Shown here in pieces: positions 26,859-34,528 of a DNA stretch of 64,000 nucleotides. Source of the stretch: Streptomyces durmitorensis (lineage in GTDB: Bacteria > Actinomycetota > Actinomycetes > Streptomycetales > Streptomycetaceae); NCBI RefSeq assembly GCF_023498005.1, contig NZ_CP097289.1, positions 248,001-312,000 of the forward strand, given 5' to 3'. Both the position numbers and the translations under genes were made by a program. The stretch's first letter is position 1. Each line of letters begins with the position of its first letter. The notes under the pieces are model-generated. The model did no database searches. It worked only from the letters and a program-made list of their open reading frames with translations, and was not told the origin of the DNA.

Positions 26859-28151
26859 GTGAAGGCAGACCTACGCGGCACGGGCGTACGCGACTTGGGC
26901 AGGGCGGGACCATCGCGGGCCGGCGATCGCGCCTCCCTGCGCCGGTCCAACCTCAGCCTGGTGCTGCGCCTGCTGCGCGACGCCGGACCACGTCCCCGCA
27001 CCCAGATCGCCGCCGACACCGGCCTGCCCAAGGCCACCATCACCAACCTGGTCGCGGAGCTGATGGAGAGCGGTCTGGTGCGCGAAGGGGAGACCGAGCG
27101 CCATGGCTCCGTCGGCCGCCCCAGCCGCACCGTGGAGATCGACGGCCGTGGCTTCTGCGGCATCGGCGTCGAGATCAACGTCGCCTACCTGAGCCTGGTC
27201 GCCCTCGACCTGCGCGGCGAGGTCACCGCCCGGCATCGCGTCCCGCTGGACACCCGCGGCAGCGACCCGGCCGCCGTCCTCGACCAGATGGCCCAGGCCA
27301 TCAACGAGACGCGCGCGGCCCTGCACGCGCGGGGCGTGACCCCCGTGGCGGTGACCGTCGCGGCGCCCGGCGTGATCAAGACCGGTACCGGCGTCGTCTC
27401 CTACGCCCCCAACATCGGCTGGCAGGACGTCGCCGTCGCCGAAGGACTGCGCGCCCGGCTCGGTCCCGGAGCACCGCCGGTCGATCTGGAGAACGACGCC
27501 AAGCTGGGCGCCATCGCCGAGTATCTCCTCGCCGCGTCGGCCGACATCCACGACCTGATCTACGTGACCGGCGAGACGGGCGTCGGCGGCGGCATCATCT
27601 CCGACGGCCGCCTGTTGCAGGGTTCGGCCGGATTCGCCGGCGAGATCGGCCACATGCCCCTGGACCCGGGCGGACTGCCCTGCGTCTGCGGCCGGGTCGG
27701 CTGCTGGGAGACCATGGTGGGCCTGACGGCCCTGCTCCGCCGGGCAGCACCGCCGCACGACCCGGTCCACGACCCCACCGTCGACCTGGAGCAACGGCTG
27801 ACTGAGCTGCGCCGCCGCGCCGACACGGGCGACGCAGCCACCCTCGCCGCACTGGAACAGATCGCCGACGGCCTGGCACTGGGCGTGGCGCTGCTGGCCG
27901 ATGTGCTCAACCCCCGGGCCGTCGTCCTGGGCGGCTACTTCACCCACTTCGGCGACTACCTGATCGATCGCGTACGCGATGAGTTCGCCGCCCGGGTCAT
28001 GGCCCCCGAGGCCGGCGGCTGCGAGATCATGCTGTCGTCCTTGGGATTCAGCGCCGCGGCACGCGGCGGCGCCTACCTGTCCATCGACCGGGTCTACCAG
28101 GACCCGAGCGGAACGACCACGTCCGTGACGGACGGGCGCACGGGGTCGTAG
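26859..28151 (+). CDS. ROK-family transcriptional regulator
   Basis: The 430-residue protein has an N-terminal winged helix-turn-helix (RTQIAADTGLPKATITNLVA) and a ROK sugar-sensing domain with GEIGHMPLDPGG and the zinc-binding CVCGRVGCWE motif. GTG 26859 is chosen because AAGGAG lies 8 bases upstream. ROK regulators respond to sugars or sugar phosphates. Its divergence from the TIM-barrel and propeller-lectin genes makes them its likely targets. Confidence 0.93.
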   Translation: MKADLRGTGVRDLGRAGPSRAGDRASLRRSNLSLVLRLLRDAGPRPRTQIAADTGLPKATITNLVAELMESGLVREGETERHGSVGRPSRTVEIDGRGFCGIGVEINVAYLSLVALDLRGEVTARHRVPLDTRGSDPAAVLDQMAQAINETRAALHARGVTPVAVTVAAPGVIKTGTGVVSYAPNIGWQDVAVAEGLRARLGPGAPPVDLENDAKLGAIAEYLLAASADIHDLIYVTGETGVGGGIISDGRLLQGSAGFAGEIGHMPLDPGGLPCVCGRVGCWETMVGLTALLRRAAPPHDPVHDPTVDLEQRLTELRRRADTGDAATLAALEQIADGLALGVALLADVLNPRAVVLGGYFTHFGDYLIDRVRDEFAARVMAPEAGGCEIMLSSLGFSAAARGGAYLSIDRVYQDPSGTTTSVTDGRTGS

Positions 28152-28194
28152 GCGGCCCCTCCCCCGGTTCCGTGATCGTGCGAGGGTGGCCCTC

Positions 28195-28656
28195 ATGACG
28201 ACAGAGCGATTCGAAGTGCAGCGTCAGATTGCCGCGTCCCCGGAGAAGATCTTCGCCTTGTTGTGCGACCCGGCCGGGCATGTGGCGATCGACAGTTCAG
28301 GAATGCTGCAGTCCGCCGAGGGAGAGCCCGCGCGCGGTGCCGGCGACGAATTCGTCGTCCACATGGACCGCGAGGCGCTGAACGACTATCCGTTGGGCAA
28401 GTACGACGTCACCGTGATCATCACGAAGTTCGAGCAGGACGCCCTGATCGAATGGACGATCTCCGGCCAGGTGCAGCCTCCCATCCGGCACCTCTACGGC
28501 TACCGGCTCAAGGCCCACGAGGGCGGCACTCTGGCCACCTCGTACTACGACTGGAGCGAGATCGAGGAACGGTACCGGGACGCGGGCATCTTTCCCGTCA
28601 TCCCTGAGGCGGGCCTGCGCGCGACCCTCGGGATCCTGGCGCGGAACGTGGAGTAG
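28195..28656 (+). CDS. SRPBCC-family (START-like) protein
   Basis: The 153-residue protein has the Bet v 1/START-like pattern: VQRQIAASPEKIFALLCDPAGH at the start and a C-terminal helix (AGLRATLGILARNVE). Such proteins hold hydrophobic ligands; many Streptomyces members are polyketide cyclase-like or of unknown function. GAGGGTGG precedes the ATG. It follows the ROK gene by 43 bp and may be co-transcribed. Confidence 0.88.
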   Translation: MTTERFEVQRQIAASPEKIFALLCDPAGHVAIDSSGMLQSAEGEPARGAGDEFVVHMDREALNDYPLGKYDVTVIITKFEQDALIEWTISGQVQPPIRHLYGYRLKAHEGGTLATSYYDWSEIEERYRDAGIFPVIPEAGLRATLGILARNVE

Positions 28657-28811
28657 CGACGGCCGCGCCGTGCTCGTTCACCCCTGCTCGGCCGGGCTGT
28701 CAACCTCTGACTTTCCAGGAGGCCCCGACAGCGAAGTGTCCCTACGTTGGGTCCCGTTCAACGGGCGGGCAGACCGCCCGCCGCATCCAACGGGGAAGGT
28801 TCACCCACACC

Positions 28812-29264
28812 ATGCGCATGCGTCGTACGGCCAGTCTCCTGGCCACAAGCGCCACCTTCGCACTGTTCGCCGCGGTCGGCTCCACCGGCACCGCGTCGGC
28901 CGCCATCTATCCGTCCGCCTACGGGTGCAAGCCCGGCCATGTGTGCCTGTACTACAGCGACCTCTCCTCCCCCTCCTTCTCCACGGAGGGGAACTGGAGC
29001 GGCAGGAAGTCCAGCACTCGGATCGTCAACAATGGGACGCAGCAGGCGGGTGTGGACCACATCCGCTTCACCGCGGAGAAGTACTCGCCCACCACGGGCA
29101 GGGTGCACAAGGCCAAGGGCTGCCTGCACTATGCGACTCCGAACGGGTCGGGCGGTCAGTACAAGGTCGAACTCAAGCCGACGAACAGCTACGGCTACAC
29201 CGTGACGTCCCTGAAGTGGGGCCCCGAATGCAAGCCCGGCGAAGAGGCGCTCGAGGGCGCCTGA
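28812..29264 (+). CDS. Secreted peptidase-inhibitor-like protein, family I36
   Basis: The 150-residue precursor has a signal peptide (SLLATSATFALFAAVGS, cleavage near ASA-AIY). The mature part begins GCKPGHVCLYYSDLSSPSFS and has four cysteines, matching small I36/SMPI-like or beta/gamma-crystallin-like extracellular proteins. It runs toward a secreted S1 protease gene on the other strand, sharing a hairpin. Its 5' leader has a GGGCGG/CCGCCC hairpin (about 28763-28783). Confidence 0.72.
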   Translation: MRMRRTASLLATSATFALFAAVGSTGTASAAIYPSAYGCKPGHVCLYYSDLSSPSFSTEGNWSGRKSSTRIVNNGTQQAGVDHIRFTAEKYSPTTGRVHKAKGCLHYATPNGSGGQYKVELKPTNSYGYTVTSLKWGPECKPGEEALEGA

Positions 29265-29276
29265 CCGGCCCGGAGG

Positions 29277-29312
29277 CCGCCGCCCCCGGAAAACGTGGCC
29301 CGGGGGCGGCGG
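29277..29312. terminator. Bidirectional hairpin terminator between inhibitor and protease genes
   Basis: A perfect 13-bp stem CCGCCGCCCCCGG/CCGGGGGCGGCGG with a 10-nt loop lies between convergent stop codons and can serve both genes. Confidence 0.8.
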
Positions 29313-29321
29313 TTCACCTGG

Positions 29322-31079
29322 TCAGGACCAGATCGTGAAGGTGACGGCGACGGAGGCCTTCCTGCCCGTCGCGTCGGTGACGGTCATCGTCGCGTTGCGG
29401 AATCCCCAGCTCGTCGGGGTGCCCGAGATCAGGCCCGTGGTCGGGTGAACAGCCAGCCCTGCGGGCAGGTTTGTCGCGGTGAAGGTGTAGGGGGCCGTGC
29501 CTCCGGTCGCCTTCAGCGGCACGCTCACCAGGCGCCCCACGTAGCCGTTCTGGCTGCCGGGATCGGCGAGCTTCGGTGCGCCTGAACCGGGGGCCGTCAC
29601 CGTCCACGCGAACGACGTGGACCCCTTCTTGCCGACCGTGTCCGTCGCGGTCAGCGTCACCTGGTGCGTACCGGCGGCCGTCGGGCTGCCCGATACGGTG
29701 CCGGTGGACGCGTCGACGGACAGCCCCGCGGGCAGGCCGGTCGCGGTCCATGTGTAGGGGGCCGTGCCGCCCTCCGCGCTGTTGCGCAGCTCCACCCGGC
29801 CGCCGGTGGCGGTGGTCTGCGCGGACACCGCCGAGACCGTCACCTCGCCGGGCTGGGGGTTCGAAGTGGCCAGCTGCGCACCGAACTTGGAGAGGGCTTC
29901 GTTGACCGGCTGGAAGATGGTGTACTTCTCTCCGCTTCCGCCGCTGCACGTCGCGCTGCCGCCACCCGAGTGCAGACCCACGGCCCGGCCCCCGGCCGGC
30001 GTGACGTAGCTGCCGCCCGAGTCACCCCCTGCGGAACAGGCACTGGAGTAGGACAGCCCGTCGATCACCACGTTGCCGTAGTCGACACTCTGGTCGACCT
30101 TGGTGACCTCGCCGCATCGGTATCCGGTCGTCTGGCCCGAGTGGCACACGGCCGTTCCCACGACCGCTTCGGCGGAGCCCGTCACTGCGACGTCTCCCTC
30201 GCCCCAGCCCGCCACCTTGGGCGCCAGCGACCAGCCTGCCTGGTCGACGTCGACGATGCCCATGTCGCCCTCGCGGGCGTTGACCGACCCGGTGCCGTTC
30301 TTGTTCGACGTGCCGACGCGCGTGCCGTCCTTTCCGTACGCGGGCTGGCTGACGTCGTTCGTGCAGTGCCCGGCGGTGAGGAACGCCTTGCCGGCGCCGC
30401 TCGTGCGCGTCACGGGAAAGCCGATCGAGCAGGGCGACTCGCTGCCGGGGGTCCACTTCTCACCGCCCACCACATCGCCGCCCTGCTGGCGGGGTACGTC
30501 GCGGGACTCGACCACCCGTATGAGCCCGCCGAGGGAGGCGAGCCTGGCCCGCAGGACCTTGGCCGCCGCGGTCGAAGCGGCGGGGTCGACGACCACGTCG
30601 ACCCGTCCCGCACGGGCGTCCGGACCCCACGAGCGCACGCCGGGCACCCCCCGGCTCCACGCGCCGACGGCCTGCGCCGCCGCCTCCAACTCGGCGCGTG
30701 TACGGCGTGCTTCGTGCGGCACCGCTCCGGCGGCCCGCACGGCGTCGGCTGCCCCGGGTGTGGTGACGGCGGCGTGGAGACGCCCGTCGGCCGCGTCGAA
30801 CCAGAGGGCGGTGGCCCGGTCGCCGACCTCGGCACGGATCGCGGTCGCCGCGCGCTGGGCACGGGATTCGTCGGCCAGGCGCTCGGCCACCCCCGCGGGG
30901 CTCACTCCGAGGTCCCGCGCCAGGGCGGCGCGGAGCTCGTCCGGCAGTCGCGGCTCGGCCGTCGTTCCGGGGGAAGGATCAGCGGGGGTGTCCGCGTGGG
31001 CGGGCAGGGCGGCGAGGCCGGCGAGGGCCGCTGCGGCCACGAGGCCTGCCAGGAGCGGCCGTTGGGAGGGGGTTCGCAT
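29322..31079 (-). CDS. Secreted S1-family serine protease (streptogrisin-like) with two Ig-like domains
   Basis: The 585-residue precursor contains a signal peptide (residues 8-29), a pro-region of about 170 residues, and a chymotrypsin-like catalytic domain starting near residue 202 (DVVGGEKW). The triad is visible as H238 in TAGHC, D272 in EGDMGIV and S354 in GGDSGGS. Two putative He_PIG Ig-like domains follow (about 420-500 and 505-585, GGTAPYTWTATGLPAGLSVD and GGTAPYTFTATNLPAGLAV). It should be exported and self-processed. Two Ig-like repeats on a streptogrisin-type protease probably aid binding to cells or polymers. Confidence 0.92.
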   Translation of the reverse strand: MRTPSQRPLLAGLVAAAALAGLAALPAHADTPADPSPGTTAEPRLPDELRAALARDLGVSPAGVAERLADESRAQRAATAIRAEVGDRATALWFDAADGRLHAAVTTPGAADAVRAAGAVPHEARRTRAELEAAAQAVGAWSRGVPGVRSWGPDARAGRVDVVVDPAASTAAAKVLRARLASLGGLIRVVESRDVPRQQGGDVVGGEKWTPGSESPCSIGFPVTRTSGAGKAFLTAGHCTNDVSQPAYGKDGTRVGTSNKNGTGSVNAREGDMGIVDVDQAGWSLAPKVAGWGEGDVAVTGSAEAVVGTAVCHSGQTTGYRCGEVTKVDQSVDYGNVVIDGLSYSSACSAGGDSGGSYVTPAGGRAVGLHSGGGSATCSGGSGEKYTIFQPVNEALSKFGAQLATSNPQPGEVTVSAVSAQTTATGGRVELRNSAEGGTAPYTWTATGLPAGLSVDASTGTVSGSPTAAGTHQVTLTATDTVGKKGSTSFAWTVTAPGSGAPKLADPGSQNGYVGRLVSVPLKATGGTAPYTFTATNLPAGLAVHPTTGLISGTPTSWGFRNATMTVTDATGRKASVAVTFTIWS

Positions 31080-31303
31080 GGGGGTTGTTCCTTTCCGGGA
31101 GGCGTCGCCGGTGACGGGGCATCAGCAGCGATGTGGTGCGTCCGGGGTGGGTGTGGGCAGACCGCAGGGCGTGCCGCCCGGGACGGCCACAGCGTCCTGG
31201 TGCCGGGGCGTCGGCGGTATCCGGGAAGCCCCCTGTCGCGTACGTCCGGGAACCCGGACGGACCGGGACCTCGGGTACGGCCTCCCTCGCCGGGAGTGCG
31301 GGC

Positions 31304-34300
31304 ATGTCAGGGATCTCCCTCGTCCGGTACGCGGACCGTCCGCGGGCGTTGTGGGAGGACAGGCGGGCGCCTACGGTGCCCGGTGTGCAAGGACGTACGG
31401 GCGTGGACGGCGAGGCGTGGGCGGCGAAGGACGGCTGGGCCACCGTGGTCCGCGATGCCGCCGCCCTGTTGGAGCGCCACGGCCGGTTGGCGGTCAGTGG
31501 TCCGTGGGGCGCGGGCAAGACCACCCTGCTGGACGCGCTGGCCGAGCAGTCGTCAGCCGTGCAGGGCACCGGGGTGGTGCGGCGCTGCCTGCGGGTGTGC
31601 ACGCAGGAAGGCGGGGCCGGGGTTCGCTACGGTGCGCTGGTCCAACTGCTCGGCGCGGCGCGGACGCAGGGTGCCGGAACGGATTGTCGTGGACCGCAGG
31701 TCCCTGGGCACGGCGCTGACCGTGCAGGCGCGGTGGGCGCCCCTCCCCGATCCCCTGCCGCGTCCTCGGAGCCGTCCCCTCTCTCGTCGTCGGCGCCGTC
31801 CCCTCTCTCGTCCTCGGAGCCCGCCGCGGCCGTGCTGCTCCCCTGTGCCGTGGCACCCGCGCACACCGCGTCGCCGCCATCAGCCGTAGAAGCAGAGGCC
31901 GTTGCGCGGGACAGCGCGTGGAGCGCCGCCTGGCTCTCGGGCGCCGCCGACGACCCGCTGAGGCTGCGCGTGGCCCTGATACGGCTGCTCACCGATGGGC
32001 CTCCGGTCCTGCTCCTGATCGACGGTGCGCAGTGGCTCGACCCGGCCAGCGCGGACCTGATCGGGTACGCCGTCCGCACCTTCGGCCCCGCGCAGCTGAC
32101 CGCCGTGGCAGCCGAACGCACCACTGGCCACCCGGCCGCCGCGGCCGCACTGCTCGGCGGCCATCCGGCGGTGCTGCCCGTGCCTCCCGCCGATCTCACC
32201 GAGACGGCAGCCGCCTGCGCGCGCCTTGGGCTGCCCGCGCGCTGGGCGGCGCCCGTTCACCGCTACTGCGGGGGCCACCGGGGACTGCTCGACGCCTGGG
32301 TCCGGTTCCACCCCGCCGCCGCGCGGTCCGGCGACGGGGACGGCTGCACCGGGCCGCCCGAACCGCCGCGGCAGGTGCGCGACCTCGCCGCCACGTGGCT
32401 CGCCTCCGTCCCTGCCGACGTCCGTGCCACGCTCCGGGTCGCGGCGCTCGCGGGCAGGTGCGACGCGGACCTGCTGCGCGGCAGTGGGCGCCGCAACGCC
32501 GAGGACCATCTCGCCCATGCCGTCGACGCCGGTCTGGTCACCGCGGACGGCGTCACGGGATCCGTCCCGGCCGGTGTGGCCGCGTCGCACCGATTCTCCG
32601 CGACGGCCCTGGCCGACGCCGCGGCCGCCACGGTGACCCGGGAGCGGCGCACCGCGATCCACCACGCCCTCGCCGCCTGCTCCCACGGGCCCGTCGCACC
32701 CGCCCTGCACACCGCGCTGGCCCAGGAGTCCCCGGACCTGGCCGTAGCCGGTGACACCGCGCACGCGGCCGCCGCGGCCCGCGCGGCGGGCGAACGCCTG
32801 TGCGCGGCCGAGCTGTTGTTCCTCGCGGCCCGCCTCACCCCTGCCAACCGGCCCCGCCTGCGCCTTGAACGGCTCGCCGATGCCGCGCAGGAAGCCGCGG
32901 CCGCCGGCTCGGCCGCCCTGACCCGCCTGGCGGCGGACCGGATCGTGGCCGAGCACGGCACTCCCGCACAACAGGTGCACGCCCTGCTGGCCGTCGTCGA
33001 CGCGCACGGCCAGGACACCGCCGGTACACGGCCGTTGCTCGCCACCGCGCGCAGGACCGCCGCCGAGGACCCCGCGCTGCTCGCCGCGGTCGAGCTGCGC
33101 TCCGCGGTGCAGGCGAACATCTCCGGCGAGGACTTCGCCCGTGCCCTGCACCACGCAGAGGCGGCCACCACCCTGGCCGAAGCAGCTCGCGCGGTGCCCC
33201 TGGAGGCTGCCGCGCTGACGATGACCGCCCGCATGCAGCGCGTCCTTGGCCGTCTCGACACCGCCGCGGCCACCTTGGACCGCGCCCTCCACCTCGCCGT
33301 GCCGCCGACTCGGCTGGGGATCCGCAACAGCCCGCAGTACCTCGCCGCCCGCCACGCGGTGTTCGACGCCCGTCTGCCCGAGGCCCGCGCTCTCCTGCTC
33401 CAACTGCTGCCCGCGGCCCAGGAGTCCGGGGAGCCCGAGGACCTGGTGGACCTCTGGCGCAGCCTCGCCGAGGTCGACGCGGGACGCGGTGCGTGCGGCC
33501 AGGCCCTGCACTGGTCGGCCCGCGCCGTCGATCTCACCGCGGCCGCCGGTCTGTCCCCCGGCCCCGCCTGGTACACCGCCGCCACGGCCGAGACCTGCGG
33601 CGGCAGTTTCGCCCACGCACTTCGCCATGCCGCCCACGGTGTGCGCGCCTCCCGTGAGGAGCAGGACGCGCTCCACACGACACGTGGCCTGTGGGCCCTG
33701 GGAGCCGCCCTCCTGCACACCGGCCGGGCCGAGAGGGCCGCCGCGACGCTGGCGGAGGTCGCGGAGCTCGAGTCCCGCTCCGGGGCTGCCGATCCGGGCG
33801 TACTGCGCTGGCAGGGCGACGCGGTGGAGGCGTTCGCGCTCTGCGGACGCATGGACGAGGCCCGCGGCCTGCTGGAGCGGATGCAGGAGCGGGTGGGCCC
33901 GCACCCCGCACACGCCGCTCTGCGGGCCACGCTCACCCGGGCCCGCGCGCTCTGCCGCTACCTCGACGGCTCCGGGGAAGAGGCGGCGGAGCTCCTGGCG
34001 GACACGGCATGCGTCTTCGCCGGGCTCGGCCTGCCGGTCGAGGAGGGCCGCACCGAGCTGCTGCGCGGCCGTGTCGAGCGCCGCCGCCGGCGGGCCGCCG
34101 CCGCGCGCACCGCGTGGGAGAGGGCCCGCACGCTCTTCGAAGACGCCGAGGCGCGGCCCTGGACAGCGCTCGCGAACGACCATCTGGCACACCTGACGGG
34201 CCAGCCCTCCGCGCCCGGCGGCTCGGCGGGGCCGCAGGGGCGGCGCCTGACCGCACACGAGGTACGCCTGGCCGAGCTCGTGCGCACCGGTGCGACCAAC

Positions 34301-34420
34301 CAGGAAGCGGCCCAGCAGATGTTCATCTCCGTCAAGACCGTGGAGACCGTGCTGAGCCGCATCTACCGCAAGCTGGGCATCCGCTCCCGGACACAACTCG
34401 CCGCCGCACTCACTCCGTAG
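31304..34420 (+). CDS. Large LuxR-family (LAL-type) regulator with ATPase domain
   Basis: About 1,038 residues. Walker A GPWGAGKTT lies near residue 66; Walker B-like VLLLIDGAQWLD follows. A long Ala-rich helical middle leads to a C-terminal LuxR helix-turn-helix (TNQEAAQQMFISVKTVETVL). Between the ATPase motifs is a Ser/Pro-rich stretch made by a 24-bp tandem duplication. The ATG at 31304 is preceded by CGGGAG; GTG codons further in are alternatives. It is divergent from the protease gene 224 bp away, which could be a target. Confidence 0.88.
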   Translation: MSGISLVRYADRPRALWEDRRAPTVPGVQGRTGVDGEAWAAKDGWATVVRDAAALLERHGRLAVSGPWGAGKTTLLDALAEQSSAVQGTGVVRRCLRVCTQEGGAGVRYGALVQLLGAARTQGAGTDCRGPQVPGHGADRAGAVGAPPRSPAASSEPSPLSSSAPSPLSSSEPAAAVLLPCAVAPAHTASPPSAVEAEAVARDSAWSAAWLSGAADDPLRLRVALIRLLTDGPPVLLLIDGAQWLDPASADLIGYAVRTFGPAQLTAVAAERTTGHPAAAAALLGGHPAVLPVPPADLTETAAACARLGLPARWAAPVHRYCGGHRGLLDAWVRFHPAAARSGDGDGCTGPPEPPRQVRDLAATWLASVPADVRATLRVAALAGRCDADLLRGSGRRNAEDHLAHAVDAGLVTADGVTGSVPAGVAASHRFSATALADAAAATVTRERRTAIHHALAACSHGPVAPALHTALAQESPDLAVAGDTAHAAAAARAAGERLCAAELLFLAARLTPANRPRLRLERLADAAQEAAAAGSAALTRLAADRIVAEHGTPAQQVHALLAVVDAHGQDTAGTRPLLATARRTAAEDPALLAAVELRSAVQANISGEDFARALHHAEAATTLAEAARAVPLEAAALTMTARMQRVLGRLDTAAATLDRALHLAVPPTRLGIRNSPQYLAARHAVFDARLPEARALLLQLLPAAQESGEPEDLVDLWRSLAEVDAGRGACGQALHWSARAVDLTAAAGLSPGPAWYTAATAETCGGSFAHALRHAAHGVRASREEQDALHTTRGLWALGAALLHTGRAERAAATLAEVAELESRSGAADPGVLRWQGDAVEAFALCGRMDEARGLLERMQERVGPHPAHAALRATLTRARALCRYLDGSGEEAAELLADTACVFAGLGLPVEEGRTELLRGRVERRRRRAAAARTAWERARTLFEDAEARPWTALANDHLAHLTGQPSAPGGSAGPQGRRLTAHEVRLAELVRTGATNQEAAQQMFISVKTVETVLSRIYRKLGIRSRTQLAAALTP
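31771..31818 (+). repeat. 24-bp tandem duplication inside the LAL gene
   Basis: Two near-identical 24-bp units with core CCGTCCCCTCTCTCGTC give the repeated peptide PSPLSSS. They lie in frame between Walker A and Walker B in an otherwise unaligned Ser/Pro-rich insert. Confidence 0.8.
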
Positions 34421-34427
34421 CCCCAAG

Positions 34428-34457
34428 CGCCGCCCCTGGCGGGCGACCGGGGCGGCG
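34428..34457 (+). terminator. Hairpin terminator after the LAL regulator
   Basis: The stem CGCCGCCCC/GGGGCGGCG (9 bp) with a 12-nt loop starts 8 bases after the regulator stop. It separates the regulator from rph. Confidence 0.55.
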
Positions 34458-34528
34458 GAGCCGCGGGCTTCTGTGATTCGATCAGCCGGACCAGTGCAAC
34501 GAAGCACGGCTGCCCCGGAGGTGTCGCA

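Noticed and set aside
34421..34528. A rifamycin-associated element upstream of rph
   Set aside because: Only GC-rich pieces and a terminator hairpin were seen; no convincing long inverted repeat could be read.
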